64,000 nt of DNA from Clostridia bacterium (GCA_022791475.1 JAAVZD010000014.1:60260-124259), one strand, 5' to 3'; counted from the first letter of the stretch, positions 29,210 through 38,510 are shown. Numbers and translations: made by a program. The notes: generated from the sequence alone by a model not told the origin.

Positions 29210-29566
29210 ATGAAACCAACAATTGAAGGTTCAAATGCAAGAAATTTTAATGAAGAAATGGCATTTATATCATTAAATAAAAAAATAGAAAGAGGTTTTA
29301 ATGTAATACAAGGAGCATCAAAAAACTCTATATTTGATGAAGGCATGACAATAATAGCAGAAGATAGTGAATTAAGAAGCAATAACACACTAAAAACGAA
29401 AAATGGAAATATAATAAAATTTGAAGAAAAAGCATTTGAAAAAGTAAAACAACACAGAAAAAATAAAGAAGAAAAAGGAATAGTAGTTAACTATGAAGAA
29501 ATAGTAGAAGCAAAAAGAAGAGGAAGGCCTGCAAAACAAACCACTAAAACAGAAGAAGCAAGATAA
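29210..29566 (+). CDS. hypothetical protein with AT-hook-like tail
   Basis: 118 residues, ribosome-binding site AAAGGAGA. The middle is mixed (ERGFNVIQGASKNSIFDEG, then TIIAEDSELR), and the C-terminus is basic with KRRGRPAKQ, an AT-hook-like RGRP motif suggesting DNA contact. No known family. It sits between an unknown protein and the VirD4-like ATPase; the three probably act together. Confidence 0.55.
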   Translation: MKPTIEGSNARNFNEEMAFISLNKKIERGFNVIQGASKNSIFDEGMTIIAEDSELRSNNTLKTKNGNIIKFEEKAFEKVKQHRKNKEEKGIVVNYEEIVEAKRRGRPAKQTTKTEEAR

Positions 29567-29590
29567 AACAAAAGAAAAGGGTGAAATACC

Positions 29591-31684
29591 ATGGGACAAA
29601 TAGATAAATTTAAAAGTTCAATTAAACAAGGAAAAAAATTTTTGATAATTATAGCAGTAGTATGGTTAGTATTAGCCATACTACTTGTTGCGCCTATAGC
29701 AGTTGCATGGGCAACCGCTCCAAATGGTGAAAGCGATTTCTTAACAAATTTTGTAATGAATTTTGTTAAAGAAACAGCAAGTTTCACAGCATTTTTTAGA
29801 ATGTTTGCAACAAAAGGTGCAATATTAGTATTTTTAAAATGTTTAATACCATATACTATTGCATTTTTAATATTTACAGCCAGAGGATATTGGAGAACAA
29901 AACCAAAAGGAAAATATCATGACATTGAGCATGGTTCAAGTGATTGGAGTACTAATGGTGAGCAATATAAAGTATTAAATGAAAATAAAGGAATTATACT
30001 TGCAAAAGATAATTACTTACCAGTAGATAAAAGAGGAAATATAAATACACTAATAGTCGGAGGTTCAGGTTCTGGTAAATCTGCATCATACTCAATACCA
30101 AATGCAGCTCAAATGCTAGGCTCATATGTATTTACAGATCCTAAAGGAGAATTATACGATAAAACAGCAGGATACTTAAAAGCACATGGATATGATATAA
30201 AAGTATTAAATTTAGTAAATCCACAAAACAGTGATGGCTATAACCCATTAATGCACGTAGCAAGTGAACTAGATGTAGACGTTATAGCAAACACAGTAGT
30301 AAAAGGGCAAGCATCAGAAGGAAAAAGTGACCCATACTGGGATGATATGGCAGAAATGTTATTAAAAGCATTAATATATTACCTAATAGCAACAAGACCA
30401 GAAGAAGAGCAGAACTTAGCAAGTTGTTCAGAAATGGTAAGAGCAGCAAATAATAATGGAGGAAGTAACTTACTTACAGAGCTAATAAACCAATTACCAT
30501 ATGACCACCCAGCAAGAATGTATTATAAATCAATAGAAATAGCACCAGAAAAAACATATGGTTCAATACTAAGTTCACTTCAATCAAAATTAGGAAAATT
30601 CGACTCAAAAGAAATAGCAGAAGTAACATCAACAGACACAATAAATTTTGAAGATATAGGAAACAAAAAAACAGCTGTATATGTAATATCATCAGATACA
30701 CACACAGCATATGACTTCTTACTTACAATATTCTTCTCACAAATGATACAACAATTATATAACTATGCAGACTTAAATGGAGGAAGACTAAAAGTACCAG
30801 TATTTTTCATATTAGATGAGTTTGCGAATATAGGAAGAATACCAGATTTCGACAAAAAAATATCAACCTCAAGAAGTAGAGGAATACAATTTAGTGTTAT
30901 TTTGCAAAACTTAGACCAATTAGAAGCGGTATATGAAAAAAGCTATGAAACAATAATGGGTAACTGTGATACACACGTATTCTTAGGAAGTAACTCATTT
31001 AAAACAGTAGAATACTTCTCAAAAGCATTAGGAGAAAAAACAATATCAAGGGAAAGTAAAGGAACAAATAAAGATAAACACTACCATAAACAAGGCTACA
31101 ACTATTCAGAGCAAATAATGGCAAGGGCCTTAATGACACCAGATGAACTAAGAAGAATGGATAACGACTTATGTATTATATACGAAAAAGGAATAAAACC
31201 AGTAAAGGCAGACAAATACTACTATTTTAAACAAGAAAAGCTATATAGAGACTTACAAAAAGACACACTAGATCACAACCACTTTGATGCAGGGATAAGA
31301 GGAACTTGGAGAAAGTATAACCCATACAACCCATATGTGCCAGATACACCAGGTGGAAAGCAAGAAAGTTTAAAAGTAGAATCATTAGATGACTTATTTG
31401 ATGAAGAAATAGAAGATACAAAACCAGAAGTAAAAGAAGATACAAATAACAATAAAGGAGATATAAACTTAGGAATAGAGTCATTAGACGATTTACTTGC
31501 AGGAGAAATACCAGAGAATAAAGAAAATAAAGAAGAACAAAATATAAGTGACGACTTATTCGATTTCGAAGAATTTGAAGCCCCAGAAATGCCTAAAGAA
31601 AAGGCTTCAGAAGATACCTTCACAGAAGACTTACAAAAAGAACTAGAAGCCAAATTCGACGAATTATTTGGACCAATAGAATAA
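29591..31684 (+). CDS. VirD4/TraG-like type IV coupling ATPase (orphan)
   Basis: 697 residues. Two N-terminal membrane helices (about 18-40 and 75-97), then the VirD4/TraG core: Walker A GGSGSGKSAS at about residue 156, the FTDPKGELYDKTAGYL block typical of TraG, NPLMHVASE, Walker B-like FFILDEFANIGRIPDF, STSRSRGIQFSVILQNLDQLE, and GNCDTHVFLGS. After about residue 560 an acidic, low-complexity tail with repeated ESLDDL motifs (DEEIED, AGEIPE). Coupling proteins hand substrates to a type IV secretion channel. No relaxase or channel gene is visible nearby, so partner and substrate are unknown. Confidence 0.88.
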   Translation: MGQIDKFKSSIKQGKKFLIIIAVVWLVLAILLVAPIAVAWATAPNGESDFLTNFVMNFVKETASFTAFFRMFATKGAILVFLKCLIPYTIAFLIFTARGYWRTKPKGKYHDIEHGSSDWSTNGEQYKVLNENKGIILAKDNYLPVDKRGNINTLIVGGSGSGKSASYSIPNAAQMLGSYVFTDPKGELYDKTAGYLKAHGYDIKVLNLVNPQNSDGYNPLMHVASELDVDVIANTVVKGQASEGKSDPYWDDMAEMLLKALIYYLIATRPEEEQNLASCSEMVRAANNNGGSNLLTELINQLPYDHPARMYYKSIEIAPEKTYGSILSSLQSKLGKFDSKEIAEVTSTDTINFEDIGNKKTAVYVISSDTHTAYDFLLTIFFSQMIQQLYNYADLNGGRLKVPVFFILDEFANIGRIPDFDKKISTSRSRGIQFSVILQNLDQLEAVYEKSYETIMGNCDTHVFLGSNSFKTVEYFSKALGEKTISRESKGTNKDKHYHKQGYNYSEQIMARALMTPDELRRMDNDLCIIYEKGIKPVKADKYYYFKQEKLYRDLQKDTLDHNHFDAGIRGTWRKYNPYNPYVPDTPGGKQESLKVESLDDLFDEEIEDTKPEVKEDTNNNKGDINLGIESLDDLLAGEIPENKENKEEQNISDDLFDFEEFEAPEMPKEKASEDTFTEDLQKELEAKFDELFGPIE

Positions 31685-31750
31685 AACAGAAATTTTAAAG
31701 ACGAATTTAAAAATTTCTAAACTGTGGATAGATTTATACAATTAAAACAA

Positions 31751-31793
31751 CAACACTTTTAAAACAAATGTTTTGAAAGTGTTGACTTTTTTT
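31751..31793 (+). terminator. hairpin terminator overlapping the next promoter
   Basis: CAACACTTTTAAAAC pairs with GTTTTGAAAGTGTTG, followed by ACTTTTTTT. The same bases contain AAACAAATGTTT and the -35 element of the yhaO-like gene. Confidence 0.6.
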
Positions 31794-31810
31794 AGAGCAC
31801 TTTATATAAT
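31762..31810 (+). promoter_or_regulatory. promoter and operator-like palindrome of the yhaO-like gene
   Basis: TTGACT (31,782-31,787), 17-base spacer, TATAAT (31,805-31,810). AAACAAATGTTT (31,762-31,773) lies 20 bases upstream of the -35 and recurs at the yhaN-like gene; it resembles a LexA-type box (half-sites AAAC/GTTT with 4 bases between). Confidence 0.6.
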
Positions 31811-31867
31811 AAGTAAAGAAATTAAGGTAAATTTTAGATTAAATAGATATAGAAAAGAGGAAAATAA

Positions 31868-32941
31868 ATGAAATTTGTACATATAGCAGATATGCACTTT
31901 GATACACCTTTTACTTTACTAAGTGACAGAGCAAACCTAGGAGAAGTAAGAAGGCTAGATCAAAGAAAAGCATTTAAAAAAATGATAGAATATATAAAGA
32001 TAAATGAAATACCATATTTGTTTATAGCAGGAGACCTATATGATCACGAATACGTAAGGCAAAGTACAATAGACTTTATAAATGATTGCTTCAAACAAAT
32101 TCCAAATACTATTGTATTTATAACTCCGGGAAACCATGACCCATACTTAAAAAATTCATATTATGCAAAATATAACTGGAATGAAAATGTAAAAATATTT
32201 ACTTCAAAAATAGAAAAAATAGAAACAAAAGATTTTGATTTATATGGGTATGGCTTCGAAGATTTCTATTTAAAAGATTCAAAAATAGAAGAAATCAATA
32301 TAGAAAATAAAGAGAAATTAAACATACTCATAACACATGCAAGCCTAGATGGTGGATATGATGACCAGAGGCAATATAACACAATATCAAGTAGTAAGTT
32401 AAGGAACTTGGAATTCAATTATGTTGCCTTAGGACATATACATAAAATAAATTTATCTAACGAAAATAAAAATATTATTTACCCAGGTTCTACTATTTCC
32501 CTAGGTTTTGACGAACTAGATGAACATGGAATGATAGTAGGAAATATAGAAAAAGAAAAAATACAAGTAGAATTTATAAAACTAGACGATAAAGAATTCA
32601 AAGAGCTAAAACTAGACATTACAAACATAAATCAACCAGAAGAATTATTAGAAAAAATACAAACATTAGAATTAAACGAAAAAGACCTATACAAAATAAT
32701 ATTAATAGGAAACAGAAACTTTGAAATAAACGCATATAAGCTATATAAACAAATAGAAACAAAAAATATTATAAAAATAAAAGATAAAACAAAAATAGCT
32801 TACGACCTAAACAAAATAGCAAATAATATAACCCTAAAAGGAATATTTGCACAAGAAATGCTAAACCAATTAAATAATGAGAATATAGATAAAGAAATAA
32901 TAGAAAAATCAATAGAAATAGGAATAGAAGCACTATCGTAA
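31868..32941 (+). CDS. SbcD/YhaO-like DNA repair nuclease subunit
   Basis: 357 residues, AAGAGGAAAATAA upstream. Metallophosphoesterase signature in order: HIADMHFD (D8, H10), AGDLYDHE, TPGNHDPY, LITHASLDG, and ALGHIHK. These supply the two-metal site of Mre11/SbcD nucleases. The C-terminal 100 residues are helical, the capping part that contacts the ATPase. The YhaN-like ATPase partner is at 34,044, separated here by two small unrelated genes, although they share promoter architecture. It is likely a double-strand break processing nuclease. Confidence 0.88.
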   Translation: MKFVHIADMHFDTPFTLLSDRANLGEVRRLDQRKAFKKMIEYIKINEIPYLFIAGDLYDHEYVRQSTIDFINDCFKQIPNTIVFITPGNHDPYLKNSYYAKYNWNENVKIFTSKIEKIETKDFDLYGYGFEDFYLKDSKIEEINIENKEKLNILITHASLDGGYDDQRQYNTISSSKLRNLEFNYVALGHIHKINLSNENKNIIYPGSTISLGFDELDEHGMIVGNIEKEKIQVEFIKLDDKEFKELKLDITNINQPEELLEKIQTLELNEKDLYKIILIGNRNFEINAYKLYKQIETKNIIKIKDKTKIAYDLNKIANNITLKGIFAQEMLNQLNNENIDKEIIEKSIEIGIEALS

Positions 32942-33223
32942 AAGAAGTTGGAAGTTAGAAATTATCAAACAGATTTTAAATAAAATTGTAGGAGAAATTA
33001 CCATAGAAACAAATAATAAAGAATATCGTAAACGATAAAAAATGCAATTCACAGAATAATGAAAAACACCAAAAGACAATGCAAAAAAAAGAATTAACAT
33101 AAAATTGCTAAAAATACTTGAAAAAAATATAAGAATATGATAAAATATGTGAAAAGTTATAATTTTCCAAATAATACAGCAACTATTAACTATGAAGTAC
33201 GTCAATTGACAAGGAGGAAAAAG

Positions 33224-33679
33224 ATGAAAAGAATAATTGTTATGTTTCAAAAAGAAGATATAGAAATTGATATGTCTTTATATGATTTCATTAGTAATCA
33301 ATATCGGAATGGAGTTTCAATGTTGGTTTGCAATGTAACCGAAGCAGAATACAAAGAAATGCAAAGGCAGATAAAATTTAGTTGCTTGCGTGAAAGATCA
33401 ACACGAATAATGAGCAATGAAGAAATGGGATATAATAAATTCAGGTATCTTTTAAAGTATAACAATAAAAGTACAGATATATATATATATGATTACAACA
33501 ACCCTCAAAAAAGAGGTAGTTATACAATAGATAGTGAAGGAATTCACTATGATGAAGAAGGCTGCCAATTTCCTAGTTATTATACGTCGAAAAAAAATAT
33601 ATATAAATTGAAAGTATACACAACCGAGACTTATGATGATGTCATTATGCACTACAGTTTTAATGAAGATAAGGATTAA
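33224..33679 (+). CDS. orphan protein of unknown function with atypical codon use
   Basis: 151 residues; ATG 33,224 is chosen for the AAGGAGG just upstream, though the frame extends 29 codons earlier. Compact mixed alpha/beta pattern (RIIVMFQKEDIEIDMSLYDF..., IYDYNNPQKRGSYTID...). No family is recognised. It has an in-frame CGG (codon 28) and several ATT/GTT/CGT codons, unlike native genes. It lies between the yhaO-like and yhaN-like genes, breaking their usual operon, and is likely acquired. Confidence 0.6.
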   Translation: MKRIIVMFQKEDIEIDMSLYDFISNQYRNGVSMLVCNVTEAEYKEMQRQIKFSCLRERSTRIMSNEEMGYNKFRYLLKYNNKSTDIYIYDYNNPQKRGSYTIDSEGIHYDEEGCQFPSYYTSKKNIYKLKVYTTETYDDVIMHYSFNEDKD

Positions 33680-33691
33680 GAGATTAAAACA

Positions 33692-33814
33692 ATGACAGAA
33701 GAATTTATTAAGTTGTTAGGTAATAATTGTAAAACATGTTCTACAGCATGTCCTGATAGGTTAGATAGAAAAGGATGTGTCAACTGGTCTCATACTATTT
33801 ATTATAGTGAATAA
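33692..33814 (+). CDS. possible 40-residue Cys-rich protein
   Basis: Starts 13 bases after the previous stop. It has four Cys, with NCKTCSTACPDR and KGCVNW, a metal-binding-like spacing. Shine-Dalgarno is weak (AAGAG). A terminator follows. It may be translated together with the upstream orphan gene. Confidence 0.4.
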   Translation: MTEEFIKLLGNNCKTCSTACPDRLDRKGCVNWSHTIYYSE

Positions 33815-33826
33815 CAATTGAATAAA

Positions 33827-33863
33827 ATAAAAAGAGTATTTTAATTAATGCTCTTTTTATTTT
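33827..33863 (+). terminator. intrinsic terminator
   Basis: AAAAAGAGTATTT-like arm pairs with AATGCTCTTTTT, followed by T-rich sequence. Confidence 0.65.
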
Positions 33864-33903
33864 ATATACAAATTACTAGATGGATTAAGCCAACTATTAT
33901 TTC

Positions 33904-33953
33904 AAACAAATGTTTAAAAATAAGTTGACTTTTTCTATTATACCATATATAAT
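33904..33953 (+). promoter_or_regulatory. promoter and operator-like palindrome of the yhaN-like gene
   Basis: TTGACT (33,925-33,930), 17-base spacer, TATAAT (33,948-33,953). AAACAAATGTTT at 33,904-33,915 lies 21 bases before the -35, as at the yhaO-like gene. Confidence 0.6.
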
Positions 33954-34043
33954 AAATTTAAAATTTGAAGAAGTGTTAATAGTGGTTTCCACCTTAATTC
34001 TACATAGAAAGTGAGGTGGTGCATATAATAGAAAGGTAAAAAA

Positions 34044-35967
34044 ATGAAAATAAACAAATTACAAATAAATGCATTTGGAAACTTAGAAAATAAAGAAATA
34101 GAACTTTCAAAAAATATAAACATAATATATGGGAAAAATGAGGCAGGAAAATCTACGTGTCTTAAATTTATTGTGGATAGTTTGTATGGAATTTCTAAAA
34201 ATAAAAGGGGAAAAGAATTTTCAGATTATGACAGATATAAGCCATGGAAAACCGAAGAATTTTCTGGCAAATTAACGTACACATTAGATAACGGAAAAAA
34301 ATATGAAGTATTCAGAGATTTTAACAAAAAAAATCCTAAAATATATGATGAAGAATTAAATGATATATCAAAGGAATTTACAATAGATAAAACATATGGA
34401 AATCAATTCTTTACAGAACAAACAAAAATAGATGAAGACACATTTCTATCAACCTTAGTATCAATGCAACAAGAAGTAAAACTAGGAAAACAAGAGCAAA
34501 ATACTTTACTTCAAAAACTAGCAAACCTAGCAGGAACAGGGGAAGATAATGTTTCATATAAAAAAGCAATGGAAAAAATAAATAAAAGGCAAATAGAAGA
34601 AATAGGAACATTAAGAAGTCAAGGAAGGCCAATAAATATTGTAAAAGAAGAGCAATTTAAACTTCAAGATTCAATAGGGGAACTAGAAGAATACAAAGAA
34701 AAACAATATGAAATAGAAGAATTAAAACAACAGTTAGAAGAAAAAATAAAACAAGATGAAGAAAAACTAAAATTAATAAAAGAGCTAAAAGCACTAGAAG
34801 ATACAGAAAAAATAGAAAAACAAAAAATAGCATTAAACGAAAATATATTAAATGAAAATAATGAAAAAATAGAAAACTTAAAATTAAATAAAAAAGAATT
34901 AGAAAATGAAATAAATAAGATAAAATTGCCAAATAGAGAAAATAGAAAAATAATAAAGCCACAAAACATTATAAATATAGTAATAATGCTAATATCTATT
35001 ATATTAATGCCAATATTTAAAAATAATACTATTGCATTAATTACTACAACTACAATATTTGCAATAGGGGCATTAGTTCTTATTATATCTAAGATTATTA
35101 GTATAATAAAAATAGCAAAACAAAATGAAAATATAGAAAGGCAAATAAATAAAGCAAATGGCCAAAAGCAAGAAATACAAGCAAATATAGATAAGATAAA
35201 TACACAAATAGATTTATTAGTAAAAAACAGTGACGAACAAGCAAAAGTAGTAGAAAATGCGCAAGAATTATTAAAAATGCAAATAGAAAAAGAAATAAAC
35301 AACATAAAAATCAATTACAATATAGAAGAAATCAACTTAAATAATGTATCATATGAATTAGAAAAAGTACAAAACAGCATAAATAAAAATAAACTAGAAA
35401 TTCATACATTAGAATTAGATAAAAATAACATTTTACCAAAGCTAGAAAAGTTAGCTCAAATGGAAGAAGAATTGCAAGAACTAAATGAAAAAGAAAAAAA
35501 CTTATTAAAACTAAATAATTCTATGGAGCTTGCAAAACAAATACTAGAAGTTGCATACACAAAAATGAAAGAAAATGTAACACCAAAATTCACTAAAAAT
35601 CTATCAAAAAATATACAACAAATATCAAATGGAAAATACAAACACGTTAGAATAAATGACCAAGAAGGAATAATAGTAGAAAAAGAAAATGGCGAATACA
35701 TATCAAGCGAAAAGCTAAGCATACGGAACAATAGACCAACTATACATATCACTAAGGCTAGGCGCAATAAAAGAACTATCAGAAGAAACCATGCCAATAA
35801 TACTAGACGAAGCCTTTGCATACTACGACGAAGAAAGGCTAACAAATATACTAAAGTATATGAGTGAAGAATTTAAAAATCGTCAAATAATAATATTTAC
35901 TTGTACAAATAGGGAAAGAGAAATATTAGAAAAATTGAAATTGGAATATAGGAATATTGAACTTTAA
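34044..35967 (+). CDS. SbcC/YhaN-like ATPase, interrupted at CGG
   Basis: Starts MKINKLQINAFGNLENKEIE; the ATP-binding loop YGKNEAGKST is at about residues 29-38. Long coiled coil follows (about 190-300), then two hydrophobic segments (about 310-355, as in YhaN proteins), a second coiled coil and the C-terminal ATPase lobe. At codon 561 an in-frame CGG (C35724) breaks the frame; skipping the C restores LSIGTIDQLYISLRLGAIKE (the ABC signature region) and PIILDEAFAYYDEERL (Walker B and D-loop) to a stop at 35,967, 640 residues in all. The last 80 residues, essential for ATPase function, exist only in the shifted frame. It would pair with the yhaO-like nuclease. Confidence 0.88.
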
Positions 35968-36142
35968 AAAAATATTAATAAACAGGGATTTTTACTACTC
36001 TATAATAAATATTAACTGATAATATTTTTATGTATGAAGAATGTATAAATTGAAATTTAGTCTTTTGTTGACAATTATGTTATAATAATTAAGAATTAAA
36101 TAGTAACTATAAATCTTGCACTCTAAATAGGAGGAAGATAAT

Positions 36143-36490
36143 ATGAAATTAACACAAAAACAGATTGAAAAGTTTGAAGCAGTACGAGATAAATTTATTT
36201 CAGATATTGATTTGTTCAGTGCAGGAATTTATTTCTCTGAGAAAATGACTGAAACAGAAACTCGGAGAAAGCAATGGATTACTGTATTAAAGAGCAGAGT
36301 AAATAATTTAACAGCAGAAGATATTAGCAATATGAGTAATATGGATGCTGGTTTTGCAATAGCAGAATATTTGCGTGAGATTAAAGGAGTTTTGTTAGGG
36401 GAATTTTCAAAAGAGATTGTTCCATTTGACGGAATTATTTCAAAATATTATGAAGATATTTATTGCATTTTTATTATGAGAAAACCCTAA
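36143..36490 (+). CDS. orphan protein of unknown function with atypical codon use
   Basis: 115 residues, ATAGGAGGAAG upstream. Helical, with KLTQKQIEKFEAVRDKF at the start and DAGFAIAEYLREIKGVL. No family is recognised. It contains an in-frame CGG (codon 41) and frequent ATT, GAG and TTG codons, and has its own terminator. With the genes at 21,452 and 33,224 it forms a set of atypical single genes. Confidence 0.55.
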   Translation: MKLTQKQIEKFEAVRDKFISDIDLFSAGIYFSEKMTETETRRKQWITVLKSRVNNLTAEDISNMSNMDAGFAIAEYLREIKGVLLGEFSKEIVPFDGIISKYYEDIYCIFIMRKP

Positions 36491-36502
36491 AAAAATAGGA
36501 AG

Positions 36503-36537
36503 ACTCACTTTTTCATATATGAAAGAGTGAGTTTTTA
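36503..36537 (+). terminator. intrinsic terminator
   Basis: ACTCACTTTTTC pairs with GAAAGAGTGAGT (one G-T pair), followed by TTTTT. Confidence 0.75.
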
Positions 36538-36538
36538 C

Positions 36539-36567
36539 TTGAATAAATCAAAAAAATATAGTATAAT
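36539..36567 (+). promoter_or_regulatory. prfA promoter
   Basis: TTGAAT (36,539-36,544), 17-base spacer, TATAAT (36,562-36,567). Confidence 0.7.
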
Positions 36568-36598
36568 ACCAAAGTAAAATAGAAAAAGGAGAATTTTT

Positions 36599-37660
36599 AT
36601 GTTTGATAAGTTAGAAACAGTAGAGAAGAGATATGAGGAATTAACGCAAAAAATAAGTGATCCAGAAGTAATTTCAAGAAATAATGAGTGGAGAGAGTAC
36701 ATGAAGGAACACGCAGAAATAGAACCAATTGTACAAAAATATAGAGAATATAAAAAGGCGAAAGAAAGCTTTGAAGAAGCAAAAGAAATGATGAATGACC
36801 CAGAAATGAAAGACTTAGCAGAAGAAGAAATGCTAACTAATAAAGAACTTATGCCAAAATTAGAAGAAGAACTAAAAATATTACTAATACCAAAAGATCC
36901 AGATGATGATAAAAACGTTATATGTGAAATACGTGGAGGAGCTGGAGGAGAAGAAGCAGCTTTATTTGCAGGAACTCTATTTAGAATGTACACAATGTAT
37001 GCAGAAAAGAAACATTGGAAACTAGAAGTAGTAAATGAAAATGAAACAGGCCTTGGTGGTTATAAAGAAGTATCATTTATGATTACAGGAAAAGGTGCAT
37101 ACAGTAGACTAAAATTTGAAAGTGGAGTACACAGAGTTCAACGTGTACCAGATACAGAAAGTAGTGGGAGAATACATACATCAACAGCAACAGTAGCGGT
37201 ACTTCCAGAAGTAGCAGATGTAGAAATAGATATAAACCCAGCAGATATAAAATTAGAAGTATATAGAGCATCAGGTGCAGGTGGGCAACACGTAAACAAA
37301 ACATCATCAGCCGTAAGGTTAATACACGTTCCAACAGGAATAGTAGCAGAATGCCAAACAGAACGTTCACAAGTACAAAACAGAGAATACGCAATGCGTT
37401 TACTTCGTTCAAGACTATACGAAATAGAAAAACAAAAACGTGATAGCCAAATAGCAAACGAAAGAAAAAGCCAAGTAGGTTCAGGAGACAGAAGCGAAAA
37501 AATACGTACATACAACTACCCACAAGGTCGTATAACAGACCATAGAATAGGAATGAACGTATACCAATTCGAAGACTTCCTAAATGGAAACTTAGACGAA
37601 ATGATAGATAACCTAATAGCAGCAGACAGAGCAGAACGTTTAAAAGGTGAAGAAGAATAA
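36599..37660 (+). CDS. prfA: peptide chain release factor 1
   Basis: 353 residues, the usual length; AAAAAGGAGAA upstream. Helical N-terminal domain, then [18 protein letters not shown], the RF1-type stop-recognition region [20 protein letters not shown] (PxT motif here PDT instead of the usual PAT/PVT), and the universally conserved GGQ at residues 228-230 ([18 protein letters not shown]), ending [16 protein letters not shown]. It terminates translation at UAA and UAG; nearly all native genes in the window use these two stops. Methylation of the GGQ Gln by PrmC is expected. Confidence 0.97.
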   Translation: MFDKLETVEKRYEELTQKISDPEVISRNNEWREYMKEHAEIEPIVQKYREYKKAKESFEEAKEMMNDPEMKDLAEEEMLTNKELMPKLEEELKILLIPKDPDDDKNVICEIRGGAGGEEAALFAGTLFRMYTMYAEKKHWKLEVVNENETGLGGYKEVSFMITGKGAYSRLKFESGVHRVQRVPDTESSGRIHTSTATVAVLPEVADVEIDINPADIKLEVYRASGAGGQHVNKTSSAVRLIHVPTGIVAECQTERSQVQNREYAMRLLRSRLYEIEKQKRDSQIANERKSQVGSGDRSEKIRTYNYPQGRITDHRIGMNVYQFEDFLNGNLDEMIDNLIAADRAERLKGEEE

Positions 37661-37665
37661 GAAAA

Positions 37666-37702
37666 TGAGATTTTTGGGACGTACCCAAAAATCTCACTTT
37701 TT
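37666..37702. terminator. bidirectional terminator between prfA and the XRE gene
   Basis: A perfect 13-bp stem, TGAGATTTTTGGG with CCCAAAAATCTCA, with T-runs on the right side. Confidence 0.8.
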
Positions 37703-37981
37703 ATTTTGCAAAAGAATCAATCCTTTTTTTATTTTTTCTATAAGTTTAATATTTTCTTTATCTAATCCATTATAAGGATTTTGTATATCTAATTCTAATA
37801 ATTCATCAGCACTTATATTTAGAAAAACACAAATATTTTTAAGTAAATCCGCAGTAATAGTTCTTTTGCCTTTTTCATAAGCATTATAAGTATTGGCTTG
37901 CATGTGTAAAAATGCAGCCATATCTTTTTGTTTTATATCTTTATCCTCTCTAATATTTCTGATTTTTTCGTATAACTCCAT
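37694..37981 (-). CDS. XRE-family transcriptional regulator
   Basis: 95 residues. N-terminal helix-turn-helix of the XRE/Cro type: KIRNIREDKDIKQKDMAAFL, then the recognition helix region ANTYNAYEKGKRTITADLL and ICVFLNISADELLEL. The C-terminus is a short helical tail (IKLIEKIKKGLILLQNKK). A perfect TTCACAT palindrome lies just upstream of its start (38,002-38,016), suggesting autoregulation. Target genes are unknown. It is convergent with prfA. Confidence 0.85.
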   Translation of the reverse strand: MELYEKIRNIREDKDIKQKDMAAFLHMQANTYNAYEKGKRTITADLLKNICVFLNISADELLELDIQNPYNGLDKENIKLIEKIKKGLILLQNKK

Positions 37982-38294
37982 ACTATCACCACAACTATTT
38001 TTTCACATAATGTGAATTTATTAGCAGTATATTCACAAATATAGATTAACAATTAATAAACTTCACAAAACACGAACAAAATATTACAAAATTCGACAAA
38101 TACATTACATAAATAACGATTAGTAATATTATTTTATCCAAAAAAGTGAATTTATATGTAATTAAAAATTATAAAATTTATTAAAATATTTGAGGGTGTT
38201 CGCTAGACAAGAAATAAAAAATGTTATAGACTATAAAACATAGAGAATGAGAATAAATAGATGTGGTTTGCCTCCAATAAAGGAGGTGAGGCGT
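37982..38294. promoter_or_regulatory. intergenic region: XRE operator and toxin leader
   Basis: No protein gene seen. Holds the 15-bp palindrome TTCACATAATGTGAA at 38,002-38,016, just upstream of the XRE gene, with further TTCACA-like half-sites near 38,031 and 38,062. It then runs AT-rich up to the toxin leader, where GTGGTTTGCCTCC (38,263-38,275) can pair with the Shine-Dalgarno AGGAGGTGAGG (38,281-38,291). Confidence 0.45.
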
Positions 38295-38414
38295 ATGATA
38301 GAAACACAATTACTAAATATAATATACATATTATTTTATGGACTTATAGGAATAACTATCGTTGCCTTTGCCTTGATTGTAGCATTAGCTGTAAATCTTA
38401 GCAAAAGCAAATAA
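38295..38414 (+). CDS. small hydrophobic type I toxin-like peptide
   Basis: 39 residues from ATG 38,295. A single membrane helix (about 10-33, YILFYGLIGITIVAFALIVA) and a basic tail (NLSKSK) match type I toxins of the Fst/TxpA and holin-like groups. The strong Shine-Dalgarno AGGAGGTGAGG can be masked by the upstream GCCTCC. A convergent antisense RNA unit with a consensus promoter, sharing a terminator, lies directly downstream. Together these are the features of an RNA-antitoxin locus. The sequence alone does not prove toxicity. Confidence 0.55.
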   Translation: MIETQLLNIIYILFYGLIGITIVAFALIVALAVNLSKSK

Positions 38415-38417
38415 AAA

Positions 38418-38504
38418 ACAAAAAACACATCTGTAATTTGCCCATTGTAGATGTGTTTTTTACATACTATAAAGGTAAACCACGTTTGTGGTTTCTCATT
38501 TTCT
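38418..38504 (-). ncRNA. candidate antisense RNA antitoxin
   Basis: The minus-strand promoter at 38,511-38,539 should start a leftward RNA near 38,504, ending at the hairpin 38,421-38,460. Its 5' part folds as AAACCAC-AAAC-GTGGTTT (38,477-38,494). It carries GTGGTTTACCT, a near copy (10 of 11) of GTGGTTTGCCT in the toxin leader, and through AAACCAC is also complementary to it. This mirrors the Fst RNAI/RNAII layout (convergent, shared terminator, repeats at the 5' ends). Confidence 0.5.
38421..38461. terminator. bidirectional terminator shared by toxin mRNA and antisense RNA
   Basis: AAAAACACATCT (38,421-38,432) pairs with AGATGTGTTTTT (38,449-38,460), with A-runs left and T-runs right. Confidence 0.75.
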
Positions 38505-38510
38505 ATATTT

